Source of the DNA: Paracoccaceae bacterium
GTDB taxonomy: Bacteria; Pseudomonadota; Alphaproteobacteria; Rhodobacterales; Rhodobacteraceae
DNA length: 64,000 nucleotides
Direction of reading: 5' to 3'
NCBI GenBank assembly: GCA_027486345.1
Contig: JAIXPH010000045.1
Coordinates: 1-64,000 of the forward strand
A program made the translations under genes and the position numbers. This document shows positions 16,323 to 24,797 of this stretch, one piece after another. The notes under the pieces were generated by a model. The model saw only the letters and a program-made list of their open reading frames with translations, was not told the origin of the DNA and searched no databases. The stretch's first letter is position 1; every line of letters starts with the position of its first letter.

Positions 16323-17221
16323 GACGACAGGCGGCGACGCCCCTTCAGCACGACGGGATCGGTCGGCTTCAACGCGCCGAAGATTGTCACCAACTGCGCC
16401 TTGGCGGCCCCATCGTTCCAGTCGCGGTCGCGGCGGAACAGTTCCAGCAACTCATCCACCGCCTCTTCGGCCTTGCCCGCCGCATAGAGCGCCTGCGCCA
16501 GATCGAACCGCGCCTGCGCATTGCCCGGATCAGCGGCCACCGCCGCGCGCAAGTCCTGTTCCGGACCAGCCTTGGCGGCCTGACGGGCCAGTTCCAACTG
16601 TGCGCGCACCGCGTCGATTTCCTTGGCCTTGGCGACCGTGGCGGGCAGGTTGTCCAGCATCAGGCCCGCCTCGTCCAATTGGTCCAGCGCCAGACGGCAG
16701 CGCACCATCCCGGCATAGGCCGCGCCATTGGCCGGGTCTTCTTCATGGATCGCGGCAAAGGTTTCAAAGGCGTCGGTGACCGCGCCTTCGGCCAGCATCG
16801 CCTCGGCCGCCTCAAGTGCCTCGGCCAGACCGCCATCGCCGGTCAGGGCGGTGAGACGGTCAATGAATTTCTTCAACTCGGACGCGGGCTGCGCGCCCTG
16901 AAAGCCATCGACCGGCTGGCCCTGCCAAAAGGCATAGACCGTGGGGATCGACTGGATGCGCAACTGGCCCGCGATCATCTGGTTGTTGTCGACGTTGACC
17001 TTGACCATGCGGACCTTGCCACCGGCCTTTTTCACCTCGGCCTCCAAGGCCGGGCCAAGGGTCTTGCACGGGCCGCACCATGGCGCCCAGAAGTCCACGA
17101 TCACAGGCACCTCACGGCTGGCCTCGATCACATCGGCCATGAAGGTGGCCTCGGTCGTGTCCTTGATCAGGTCCGCCGCCGCCGGGGCCGGAGCCGCCGC
17201 TTTGTCACCAAATCCGAACAT
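16307..17221 (-). CDS. YbbN/CnoX-type thioredoxin with C-terminal TPR region
   Basis: 304 residues. The N-terminal thioredoxin domain has an intact active site (PVIVDFWAPWCGPCKTLGPA near residue 45) and the cis-Pro segment SIPTVYAFWQGQPVDGF. About 170 helical residues with TPR-like repeats follow (AYAGMVRCRLALDQLDEAGL; PGNAQARFDLAQALYAAGKA). CnoX/YbbN proteins act as redox-protecting co-chaperones passing clients to GroEL or DnaK. E. coli YbbN lacks the full CxxC, whereas this one keeps WCGPC. The second ATG (MFGFGD) is preferred since a GAGG precedes it; ATG at 17233 would add four residues. The C-terminal codons lie within a 14-bp tandem duplication. Confidence 0.9.
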   Translation of the reverse strand: MFGFGDKAAAPAPAAADLIKDTTEATFMADVIEASREVPVIVDFWAPWCGPCKTLGPALEAEVKKAGGKVRMVKVNVDNNQMIAGQLRIQSIPTVYAFWQGQPVDGFQGAQPASELKKFIDRLTALTGDGGLAEALEAAEAMLAEGAVTDAFETFAAIHEEDPANGAAYAGMVRCRLALDQLDEAGLMLDNLPATVAKAKEIDAVRAQLELARQAAKAGPEQDLRAAVAADPGNAQARFDLAQALYAAGKAEEAVDELLELFRRDRDWNDGAAKAQLVTIFGALKPTDPVVLKGRRRLSSMIFA

Positions 17222-17351
17222 CGCATGCCTCATGCTGAATGGGTTTGCCCCTATATGCGCGCGGGGGGCGGAAAGGCCAAGGGGTCAAAGCCGCTTTACC
17301 CTGCGGACGACACCGCCTAGCCTGCCGCGCAAGAGACCGGGGAGGATCGTG

Positions 17352-17993
17352 ATGCCCATTCTTATGACCTATGGCGACAGCAACACCCATGGCACGCCGC
17401 CCATCGTGGACCGCGCCCGGTATGAGCGGTTTGGTCCCGGCGTCCGCTGGCCGACCGTGACGCAGGCGGCCTTGGGCCCGTCATGGCAACTGGCCGAAGA
17501 GGGGTTGCCCGGCCGCACCGCGCAATTCGACGATCCGGTGATGGGTGCGCATATGAACGGGCGCGTGGGCCTGCGGATCGCCTTGCAGACGCATGGCCCG
17601 ATTGATGTGCTGACGCTGATGCTGGGCACCAATGACGCCAAGGCGCGGTTTTCCACCACGCCCGAACAGATCGCCTCCGGCATCGCGGGGCTGCTGGATG
17701 TGGCGACGCATGACGAATACCAGACGCGCCACGGCGGGTTCAAAATCCTGCTGATCTGCCCGCCCCCGGTGCTGGAGCAAGGCCCGATCAAGAACGAATT
17801 CTTCGGCGCCCGCGCGCGGTCCTTGGCCCTGCCGCCGCTGTATCGCGCTTTGGCCAGCAATTACGGCTGCGGCTATCTGGACGCGGGCGAGGTGATCGCC
17901 GTCAGCCCCATCGATGGCGTGCATTACGATGAGGCCGCGCATCACGCACTTGGCCAAGCCGTGGCCAAGGCCGTTGCCGCACTGGCGGCTTGA
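17352..17993 (+). CDS. SGNH/GDSL-family hydrolase
   Basis: 213 residues, no signal peptide. Block I is at the very start (ILMTYGDSNTHGTPP, nucleophile Ser), block III is LMLGTNDAKARFS, and block V is SPIDGVHYDEAAHHALG with the Asp-x-x-His pair. The form with YGDSNTHG is related to arylesterases and acylhydrolases. Probably a cytoplasmic esterase; the substrate cannot be told from sequence. ATG at 17352 follows GGAGG with normal spacing. It is divergent from the YbbN-type gene and 95 bases upstream of rfbC on the same strand. Confidence 0.9.
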   Translation: MPILMTYGDSNTHGTPPIVDRARYERFGPGVRWPTVTQAALGPSWQLAEEGLPGRTAQFDDPVMGAHMNGRVGLRIALQTHGPIDVLTLMLGTNDAKARFSTTPEQIASGIAGLLDVATHDEYQTRHGGFKILLICPPPVLEQGPIKNEFFGARARSLALPPLYRALASNYGCGYLDAGEVIAVSPIDGVHYDEAAHHALGQAVAKAVAALAA

Positions 17994-18088
17994 TCCTGAC
18001 GGGCCGGGGCGGCATGGTCGCCCCCGCCAACCCCTACGGCCAACCCCTCCTGCCAACCCTTGTGACGACCAGTGAAGGATGTCCCGCC

Positions 18089-18640
18089 ATGAACGTTGAA
18101 CAAACCCCGCTGTCCGGTGTGGTCATCCTCACCCCTGCCCGCTTTGGCGATGCGCGCGGCTGGTTTTCCGAAACATGGAACGCCAGCAAGATGCAGGCGG
18201 CGGGTCTGGCCATCGACTGGGTTCAGGACAATCACAGCTTCTCGGCGCAGGTCGGTACGTTGCGGGGCTTGCATTTCCAATCCCCGCCCCGCGCGCAAGA
18301 CAAGCTGGTGCGCTGCACCCGTGGCGCGATCTTCGATGTGGCGGTGGATGTTCGCAAGGGCTCGCCCACCTATGGCCAGTGGTTCGGGGTGGAGCTGACG
18401 GCAGAGAACGGCAAGCAACTGCTGGTGCCCAAGGGGTTCCTGCACGGCTTTGTCACGCGCACCCCGGATGTCGAGGTGCAGTACAAATGCTCCGACGTCT
18501 ATGCCCCGGACTGTGACGGGTCGGTGCTGTGGTCATCGTTGGGCATCGACTGGGGGCTGACGGGCGATCCGGTGCTGTCGGCCAAGGATCAGGCGGCCAC
18601 GCCGTTTGACCGCTTCACATCGCCCTTCACCTACGCCTGA
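18089..18640 (+). CDS. rfbC: dTDP-4-dehydrorhamnose 3,5-epimerase
   Basis: 183 residues, normal RmlC length. Converts dTDP-4-keto-6-deoxy-glucose to dTDP-4-keto-L-rhamnose, the third step of dTDP-L-rhamnose synthesis. Motifs: FGDARGWFSETWN, WVQDNHSFSAQVGTLRGLHFQ with the catalytic His, RGAIFDVAVDVRKGSPTYGQW, and KGFLHGFVTRTPDVEVQYK. ATG at 18089 has GAAGGA upstream. The partner genes rfbA, rfbB and rfbD, which usually lie alongside, are not in this window, so this is either a displaced member or a related sugar epimerase of the same family. Confidence 0.9.
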   Translation: MNVEQTPLSGVVILTPARFGDARGWFSETWNASKMQAAGLAIDWVQDNHSFSAQVGTLRGLHFQSPPRAQDKLVRCTRGAIFDVAVDVRKGSPTYGQWFGVELTAENGKQLLVPKGFLHGFVTRTPDVEVQYKCSDVYAPDCDGSVLWSSLGIDWGLTGDPVLSAKDQAATPFDRFTSPFTYA

Positions 18641-18742
18641 CGGGCAAAGATACATTCCAGATACTTGATGCGTTGCGACGAATTGCCGCTATCCTTGCGG
18701 CAACGGGTCCGTGTGACCCGCCCTTTGGGAGGAGGGATCGTC

Positions 18743-18928
18743 ATGCAGAAACTCAACGCCTTGGGCTGTGTCATCGGCTGGTCCGCGTTCTGGACCTTTG
18801 GCTATCTGGCCTTGTCGGCCAATCCGGCCGAGGGCGGTCAGGCTTCTTTGGCGGCCATGCTGGCGGGCACAGGCTTTCTGGTCGGCACCTTCACCTACAT
18901 GCGCCTTGGCCGCGACCTGAACGCCTGA
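18743..18928 (+). CDS. Small two-helix membrane protein, unknown
   Basis: 61 residues. Two hydrophobic stretches are visible: CVIGWSAFWTFGYLALSA at residues 9-26 and SLAAMLAGTGFLVGTFTYMR at 36-55, joined by NPAEGGQ. Predicted small inner-membrane protein. The start is well supported by GGGAGGAGGG eight bases upstream. It lies 103 bases after rfbC and 97 bases before the caspase-like gene, all on the plus strand. I do not recognise a family with a known role. Confidence 0.7.
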   Translation: MQKLNALGCVIGWSAFWTFGYLALSANPAEGGQASLAAMLAGTGFLVGTFTYMRLGRDLNA

Positions 18929-19024
18929 ACGCGCCAAACCTTGCCGATGCCGGGGAAGTGACACGGCTACCCCTTTGGCGCAGAGAGGTTCCGTGCGACG
19001 CTGCATCCTCAACCAGAGGGTGCC

Positions 19025-20689
19025 ATGAACCACCGTATCGCGCTGTTTTGCCTGTCGCTTCCGTTCCTTGCCACCGCCGCCGCCGCGCAGGACGCCGCCG
19101 CGCAGGACCGGGCACTGTTGGTGGGGAACGAGAACTATGCCGATGGCGCGGACATCGGCGGGGCGTCCGACCTGACCTCGGCAGAGCCGGCGCTGACGGC
19201 GGCGGGGTTCACCGTCATGGCTGGGGCCGATCTGGACGCGGCAGCCTTGCGGCAGGCGTTTTCCGATTTGCTGGCAGACAGCCCCGATGATCATCGCCTG
19301 ATCATCGCGCTGTCGGGCCATTTCGCCCGCTCCGTCGCTGAGACGTGGTTTCTGGCCAGCGACGCCGCGACGCCCGATCTGGCCGGAGTGGGGGCCGTGG
19401 GGATGCCCCTGACCACTGTTCTGGAAATCGCGGGCAGCCAACCGGGCGGCGCGGTGGTCCTGTTGGGGACCGAAGCCAACCGCCTGCCACTGGGTCCGGG
19501 GCTGGAGCCGGGGATCGGCCGCTTGGCCATCCCGCAGGGCGTTACCCTGATCCGGGGCGATGCCACGCGAATCGCGGAATTCACCGCTGAATTCCTGCCC
19601 GTGCGGGGGCAAAGCCTTGCCGCCCTGCTGGACGCCGCCCCGGATCTGACGGCGGATGGCCTGATCGCCCCCTTGGTGCCTTTTCGCCCCGCTGCGGATG
19701 GGGCGACACCCGATCCCGTGCCGGGCGCGGACCCGGAGGCGATTTTCTGGGAATCGACCTCGCTTCAGGCCACCCAGACCGCCTATCAGGCCTATCTGCA
19801 ACGCTACCCCAATGGCCGCCACGCGCCCGAGGCACGGGCCGAGATTGCCCGCATCCTCGCCGAACCGGCGCAGGCCGCGCGCGTGGCCGAGGCCGAGTTG
19901 AACCTGACCCAGGACGACCGCCGCGCCATCCAGCGCGCGCTGTCGCTGCTGGGCTTTGATCCCAAGGGAATTGACGGCGTCTTCGGTGCAGGCTCGCGCC
20001 GCGCGATTGCGGGCTGGCAGGGGCGCAACGGGTATGACGACACCGCCTATCTGACACGCGACCAGATCGTGAAGCTGACCGAACAGGCCGATGCCCGCGC
20101 CGCCGAATTGGAACGCGAAGGCGCGGCACGCAAGGCAGAACAGGAACGCGCCGACCGCGCCTATTGGCAGGAGACCGGGGCCAAGGGGGATGAGGCGGGG
20201 CTCCGCGCCTATTTGCGCCGCTTCCCGGACGGGCTCTATGCCGACACCGCCACAGCGCGGCTTGGGGCGTTGGAGGTTGAGGCGCGCGATCAGGCCGGGG
20301 CGGCGGATGCCGCGGCCTGGGATCTGGCCACCCGCGACAACACGGTGACTTCGTATCAGGATTACCTGCTGGCCTTTCCCGACGGGGTTTTCGCCACCGA
20401 GGCCGCCGCCCGACTGGCCGATCTGCAATCACAGGCCGAACAGGGCGACGATCTGGCCCGTTGGCAGGCCGCCGAAGAGGCTTTGGGCCTGAACGCCGCC
20501 GCGCGCCGGTTGGTGGAACAGCGGCTGGACCAGTTGGACATGCGCCCCGGCGATCTGGACGGCACCTTTGACGCAAAAACCCGCCGCGCCATCCGGCGTT
20601 TTCAGGAAAGCCGGGGTCTGGTGCCCTCGGGCTATCTGGACCAGACCACCACCGTCGCCCTGCTGGCGGGCGGCATCCTGCGGCCATAA
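19025..20689 (+). CDS. Secreted caspase-like fold protein with two peptidoglycan-binding-type domains
   Basis: 554 residues with a signal peptide (IALFCLSLPFLATAAAA, cleavage near AAAQ). Residues about 27-215 look like a caspase/peptidase C14 p20 domain: RALLVGNENYADGADIGGAS, a LSGHF segment holding the usual His, and ASDAA. The position where active members have a D-A-C motif reads VVLLGTEANR, so the catalytic Cys is missing. Two PGB_1-like modules follow (residues about 298-345, GFDPKGIDGVFGAGSRRAI; and about 495-545, PGDLDGTFDAKTRRAIRRFQ). Between them are charged helical repeats of the type AYLQRYPNGRHAPEARAEIA / AYLRRFPDGLYADTATARLG. Probably a periplasmic, envelope-bound pseudo-enzyme; function unknown. 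Confidence 0.75.
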   Translation: MNHRIALFCLSLPFLATAAAAQDAAAQDRALLVGNENYADGADIGGASDLTSAEPALTAAGFTVMAGADLDAAALRQAFSDLLADSPDDHRLIIALSGHFARSVAETWFLASDAATPDLAGVGAVGMPLTTVLEIAGSQPGGAVVLLGTEANRLPLGPGLEPGIGRLAIPQGVTLIRGDATRIAEFTAEFLPVRGQSLAALLDAAPDLTADGLIAPLVPFRPAADGATPDPVPGADPEAIFWESTSLQATQTAYQAYLQRYPNGRHAPEARAEIARILAEPAQAARVAEAELNLTQDDRRAIQRALSLLGFDPKGIDGVFGAGSRRAIAGWQGRNGYDDTAYLTRDQIVKLTEQADARAAELEREGAARKAEQERADRAYWQETGAKGDEAGLRAYLRRFPDGLYADTATARLGALEVEARDQAGAADAAAWDLATRDNTVTSYQDYLLAFPDGVFATEAAARLADLQSQAEQGDDLARWQAAEEALGLNAAARRLVEQRLDQLDMRPGDLDGTFDAKTRRAIRRFQESRGLVPSGYLDQTTTVALLAGGILRP

Positions 20690-20708
20690 GGTCAGGGGCC
20701 GCTTGCCT

Positions 20709-21668
20709 TCAGGCGGCCAGCCCCTTGGACCCCATATCCAGGAATTTCTGACGCCGGTCGCGGATCAGCGCCTCGGGCTTCTTGCCCGAAAGCTCCTTGA
20801 GCATGGTTTCAATCGCCTTGCCCACGGCCTCGACGGTTTCCTTGCGGCCGCGTTGGGCACCGCCGACCGGCTCCTTGATGATGCGGTCGATCACGCCCAG
20901 CTTTTGCAGGTCTTGCGCGGTCAGGCGCAGCGCCTCGGCGGCTTCGCGCATCTTTTCGGCGTCTTTCCACAGGATCGACGCGCAGCCTTCAGGGCTGATC
21001 ACAGAATAGACCGAGTGTTCCAGCATCGCCACGCGGTTCGCCGTGGCAAAGGCCACCGCCCCGCCCGACCCGCCTTCGCCGATCACGACGGAAATCAGCG
21101 GGACGCCAATCTCAAGGCATTTCTGGGTGGAGCGCGCGATGGCTTCGGCCTGACCACGCTCTTCGGCGCCCTTGCCGGGATAGGCACCGGGGGTATCCAC
21201 CAGCGTCACCACCGGCAGGCGGAAGCGATGCGCCATATCCATCAGACGGATCGCCTTGCGATAGCCTTCCGGCCGGGCCATGCCGAAGTTCCGTTCGATC
21301 CGGCTCTTGGTGTCATTGCCCTTTTCATGGCCGATCACAACGACCGGCTGATCGTTGAACCGCGCCAGACCGCCCATCACCGCATGGTCATCGGCAAAGT
21401 TCCGATCCCCGGCGAGCGGCGTGTATTCCGTGAACAGCTCGTCAATGTAGTCCTTGCAATGCGGACGCTCAGGATGACGCGCCACTTGGCATTTCTGCCA
21501 CGGCGTCAGGCCACGATAGAGGTCCTTCAACAGCGTCTCGGCCTTGCGGTCCAGCGCCTCGGCTTCCTTGCTGACGTCCATGCCCCCATCGCTCCGCGCC
21601 ATCGCGCGCAGTTCTTCCGCCTTGCCTTCAATCTCGGCCAGCGGCTTTTCGAACTCCAGATAGTGCAT
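20709..21668 (-). CDS. accA: Acetyl-CoA carboxylase carboxyltransferase subunit alpha
   Basis: 319 residues, exactly the usual size. Together with AccD transfers the carboxyl group from carboxybiotin to acetyl-CoA, the first committed step of fatty acid synthesis. Diagnostic stretches: [16 protein letters not shown] start, [34 protein letters not shown], the oxyanion region [20 protein letters not shown] and [18 protein letters not shown] at 21668 matches the family N-terminus; the frame is open further upstream but with no homology. It is transcribed singly; a 323-bp gap separates it from mcl1. Confidence 0.97.
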   Translation of the reverse strand: MHYLEFEKPLAEIEGKAEELRAMARSDGGMDVSKEAEALDRKAETLLKDLYRGLTPWQKCQVARHPERPHCKDYIDELFTEYTPLAGDRNFADDHAVMGGLARFNDQPVVVIGHEKGNDTKSRIERNFGMARPEGYRKAIRLMDMAHRFRLPVVTLVDTPGAYPGKGAEERGQAEAIARSTQKCLEIGVPLISVVIGEGGSGGAVAFATANRVAMLEHSVYSVISPEGCASILWKDAEKMREAAEALRLTAQDLQKLGVIDRIIKEPVGGAQRGRKETVEAVGKAIETMLKELSGKKPEALIRDRRQKFLDMGSKGLAA

Positions 21669-21991
21669 GGTCCACTCCGGTTCAGGACGGTCTAATGTCG
21701 GCCCCCTATATGGCCGGATGGGGGTCAAGATGCAACGCCGGACACATGCGGAAGGCGGGGGGTGGCAGGGACGTGATGCGGATACGCAAATTCCATGCCC
21801 CGGAAACAGCAGCGCCCCGTGGGGTTGCCACGGGGCGTGCATCCTCCCCTTTTGCTGCGAGGGGCCTCCTCTCCCCTTGGGCCGCAGCAGCGGGTAACCT
21901 TTTGTCCGTGACGTTGCGTCATTTTGGACAGATTCTTACGCTGCACGATTATGCGGCAGGCTGTCAACGCCACTGTTGCCTGTGTGATCAA
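21669..21991. other. Intergenic region with a strong hairpin, no gene seen
   Basis: Both flanking genes (accA and mcl1) are on the minus strand. CGCCCCGTGG (21813-21822) and CCACGGGGCG (21828-21837) form a perfect 10-bp stem with loop GGTTG. A second small stem, TGACG-TTG-CGTCA followed by TTTT, lies at about 21909-21925. Neither is followed by a clear T-run on the minus strand, so the assignment as mcl1 terminator is weak. Short open frames here have no good start context. The accA promoter is presumably in the accA-proximal third. Confidence 0.5.
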
Positions 21992-22948
21992 TTACCCAAG
22001 CATCAGCTCGGACTGGCGGACGATCACCTCGGCCTGTTTGATGCTGGCGATATCGACCAAACGGCCCTTGTAGACCGTTGCCCCTTCGCCACGTGCCTTT
22101 GCCGCCTCCATCGCGGCAAGGATTTCGCGCGCTTCGGTCACGGCGGCGTCTGACGGCGTGAACACCTCATTGGCCAGCGCCACCTGCTTGGGATGGATCG
22201 CCCATTTGCCGACCATGCCCAGCGTCGCCGACCGCCGCGCCTGCGCGCGGAAGCCTTCGTCATCGCTGAAATCGCCAAACGGTCCGTCCACCGGCAGGAT
22301 GCCATGCGTGCGGCACGCGGCGACGATGGCGGCCTGCGCCCAATGCCACGGGTCGGACCAGTGCTTCACGCCGTCGCGGATCATGTAATAGTTTTCCTGC
22401 GTCCCGCCGATGCCGGTGGTCTGCATCCCCATGCTGGCCGCGAAATCCGCAGCCCCAAGGCTCATGGCCTGCAAGCGGGGGCTGGAGGCGGCAATCGCCT
22501 CGACATGCGCGATGCCTGCGGCGGATTCGATGATGACCTCAAAGCTGATCGGTTTGGTGCGGCCCTTGGCGCGTTCGATCGCCGTCACCAGCGCGTCCAC
22601 GGCATAGACGTCCTCGGCGCAGCCGACCTTGGGGATCATGATCTGGTCGAGCCGGTCCCCCGCCTGTTCCAGAAGGTCCACGACATCGCGATACCACCAC
22701 GGCGTATCCAGACCGTTGATCCGCACCGACAGGGTCTTGCGGCCCCAATCCACCTCGGAAATCGCGGCGATGGTATTGGCGCGGGCGGCCTCCTTGTCCG
22801 AAGGCGCCACCGAATCCTCAAGGTCGATGTTGACCACATCCGCAGCCGACGCCGCCATCTTGGCAAAGATCGCCGGACGAGAGCCGGGGCCGAACAACTG
22901 GCAGCGGTTCGGGCGGGCGGGTGCGGGGGGTTGCAGGCGGAAGCTCAT
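21992..22948 (-). CDS. mcl1: L-malyl-CoA/beta-methylmalyl-CoA lyase
   Basis: 318 residues of the CitE/HpcH TIM-barrel family. Near the N-terminus SFRLQPPAPARPNRCQLFGP is followed by ADVVNIDLEDSVAP with the acidic metal-site residues. ISFEVIIESAAGIAHVEAIA, MSLGAADFAASMGMQTTGIG and WAIHPKQVALANEVF are characteristic of Rhodobacter Mcl1. That enzyme cleaves (3S)-malyl-CoA and beta-methylmalyl-CoA to glyoxylate plus acetyl-CoA or propionyl-CoA in the ethylmalonyl-CoA pathway. It therefore supports acetate assimilation without isocitrate lyase. The near-complete agreement with the remembered R. sphaeroides protein makes this call strong. It is monocistronic. Confidence 0.93.
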   Translation of the reverse strand: MSFRLQPPAPARPNRCQLFGPGSRPAIFAKMAASAADVVNIDLEDSVAPSDKEAARANTIAAISEVDWGRKTLSVRINGLDTPWWYRDVVDLLEQAGDRLDQIMIPKVGCAEDVYAVDALVTAIERAKGRTKPISFEVIIESAAGIAHVEAIAASSPRLQAMSLGAADFAASMGMQTTGIGGTQENYYMIRDGVKHWSDPWHWAQAAIVAACRTHGILPVDGPFGDFSDDEGFRAQARRSATLGMVGKWAIHPKQVALANEVFTPSDAAVTEAREILAAMEAAKARGEGATVYKGRLVDIASIKQAEVIVRQSELMLG

Positions 22949-23097
22949 CGGTCATCTCGCAATGAAATTTCGGTCGGCGGTGCGCTTTGGTTATAATCTT
23001 GCGCGCCCGTGCGCAAGGATCATTTCGCGGACGCAGCATTGCGCGGGCAGCATGGGGCCACGCCTGCTACGGCGCACCGATGGCAGCCAGGGCGCCT

Positions 23098-23121
23098 CCC
23101 TCTCCCCTGCGGGGGAGAGGG
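23098..23121. repeat. REP-like palindrome
   Basis: CCCTCTCCCC and GGGGAGAGGG pair perfectly (10 bp) around TGCG, followed by GTCAGGGTGAGGGG. GC-rich palindromes of exactly this style occur as dispersed intergenic repeats in many proteobacterial genomes. This copy sits in the 190-bp gap between mcl1 and the M20 deacylase gene, just past the latter's stop codon, where it could also act as its transcript end. The remainder of the gap contains an A/T-richer stretch (22960-23000) suited to the mcl1 promoter. Confidence 0.65.
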
Positions 23122-23138
23122 TCAGGGTGAGGGGGGCC

Positions 23139-24413
23139 TCAGATCAAAAGGTCATCCAGCACCAGCGCCATCACCTTCGCGCTGTCGAGCATGTCCTGCA
23201 CGCCCACCCATTCATCCGGTTGATGCGCCAGATGCAGCAGACCGGGACCATAGGCGATGCAGTTCTTCAGACGGCCGATGCGGTCGATGTGTTTCTGGTC
23301 ATAGGTGCCCGGACTGACGACATAATCCGCCACCCGGCCCAAGACCCGCTCAATCGCGGCAGCGGTGGAGCGGACCACGGGCGCGTCGCGGTCGGCCATG
23401 GTGGGCTGCACCTCGAACAGATCGCGGATGGTGTAGCTGAAAGTGGGGCGGCGAGATTTTACCCGTTCCAGCACGGCGGTCAGTTCGGCCTTCACCTCGG
23501 GCAGGGCCTCTTCGATCAGGAAACGCCGGTCCAGCACGATGCGGCAGCGGTCGGCGACACAGGGCGCAGGCAGGCTGGTGTCACCGGGCAGCGGTTCAGG
23601 TTCGCCGCCGTGGATGGAGTTGATGTTCAGCGTCGATTGCCGCGCCTGCGGGGGAACCACCGGCATGGCGGTCGTCTTGGTGGCGAGCAGGGGGTAAAGC
23701 CGATCCTCGATCTCCTCCAGCACCGCGCCCATGTGGCGGATGGCCGAGTCGCCAAGGAAGGGCATCGACCCATGCGCGATGCGGCCATGGGTTTCCACCT
23801 CGGCCCACCAGACGCCGCGATGGCCAAGGCAGATGCGGTCCTTGTGCAGGGGTTCGGGGATGAGGACATGCTGCACACGGTCGGGGCTGAAAAAGCCGCG
23901 CTCGGCCAGATAGGCGACACCGCCATAGCCGCCCGACTCCTCATCCGCCGTGGCGCTGATCTCGATCGCGCCGCGCCAATCGGGGCGGGTGACGACGAAG
24001 GCCTCGGCCGCGATGAGGCTGGCCGCCAAACCGCCCTTCATGTCGCAGGCCCCGCGTCCATAGATGCGGTCACCGTCCAGCTCGCCGCCGAAAGGGTCAC
24101 GAGTCCAGCCGTGGCCGACCTCGACCACGTCATGATGGCTGTTGAAATGCACGCAATCCCCTGCCCGGCCCGAGTCCAGCCGCGCGACCATGTTCCAGCG
24201 CGGGAAGGCATCGCTGTCACCGAGGGCACCGTGCGCACGGATCAATTCCACGCTCCACCCCTGCGCCAACAGACGGGCGGAAAGATAGTCGCAGATCGCG
24301 CGGTAGTTCCGCCCCGGCGGGTTCAGCGTGGGGATGCGGATCAGGTCCTGCGCCAGACCGATCAGGTCGGCGCGGGATTGGTCGATCCGGATCAGGAGGG
24401 CATCGTCGCTCAT
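23139..24413 (-). CDS. M20-family deacylase (ArgE/DapE type)
   Basis: 424 residues. Zinc aminoacylase fold with motifs VHFNSHHDVVEVGHGWTRDP (metal His and Asp), YGRGACDMKGGLAASLIAAE (bridging Asp) and TADEESGGYGG (catalytic Glu-Glu), followed by the lid domain and a final TYDQKHIDRIGR/YGPGLLHLAHQPDEWV metal-His segment. Related to acetylornithine deacetylase and succinyl-diaminopimelate desuccinylase; the ArgE/DapE-like group also contains N-acyl amino-acid hydrolases, so the substrate is open. ATG at 24413 (MSDDALLIRIDQSR) is preferred; the open frame continues upstream to 24461 without similarity. Confidence 0.87.
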   Translation of the reverse strand: MSDDALLIRIDQSRADLIGLAQDLIRIPTLNPPGRNYRAICDYLSARLLAQGWSVELIRAHGALGDSDAFPRWNMVARLDSGRAGDCVHFNSHHDVVEVGHGWTRDPFGGELDGDRIYGRGACDMKGGLAASLIAAEAFVVTRPDWRGAIEISATADEESGGYGGVAYLAERGFFSPDRVQHVLIPEPLHKDRICLGHRGVWWAEVETHGRIAHGSMPFLGDSAIRHMGAVLEEIEDRLYPLLATKTTAMPVVPPQARQSTLNINSIHGGEPEPLPGDTSLPAPCVADRCRIVLDRRFLIEEALPEVKAELTAVLERVKSRRPTFSYTIRDLFEVQPTMADRDAPVVRSTAAAIERVLGRVADYVVSPGTYDQKHIDRIGRLKNCIAYGPGLLHLAHQPDEWVGVQDMLDSAKVMALVLDDLLI

Positions 24414-24517
24414 GCCGCCAGCCTGCCCGGCTTTCGCCGCGACGCAAGGGAAAATCGGCACGCCCCCTTGCAGTGCGGCCCTGCCAAGGCGCAGATTGCA
24501 CAGGAAGACAGGGTGGG

Positions 24518-24790
24518 ATGGTCATGATCGGTTTCGTCAAGCTTGCCGTGTTTGGTCTGCTCGGGCTGTCGGTGCTTTACGTGCTCTTGTCGATTTACCT
24601 GCGCTCGCTGGAACGGGAGCGGCTGGAAAAGGAATGGGATGGCGGCGGTATCCCGGGGGACCGGGACGCGCATGTCCACCAGGGCCTGTCGGCCCACCGT
24701 CACAGCCTGCGCAAAAAGCTGCTGTGGCTGGTTTATATCATCCCCATCGCCGTGGTGACGGCGCTGGTCTGGATCCTGAACTTCGAATGA
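24518..24790 (+). CDS. Small membrane protein of unknown function
   Basis: 90 residues. An N-terminal helix (FVKLAVFGLLGLSVLYVLLS) is followed by a charged loop (LERERLEKEWDGGGIPGDRD) and a C-terminal helix (KLLWLVYIIPIAVVTALVWI). Two ATGs, 24518 and 24524, are possible. The stop is 7 bases before the DUF1523 gene, so the two are probably co-transcribed and may work together at the inner membrane. I do not recognise a characterised family; similar small proteins next to DUF1523 genes are known in Rhodobacteraceae. Confidence 0.75.
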   Translation: MVMIGFVKLAVFGLLGLSVLYVLLSIYLRSLERERLEKEWDGGGIPGDRDAHVHQGLSAHRHSLRKKLLWLVYIIPIAVVTALVWILNFE

Positions 24791-24797
24791 GGGCGCG

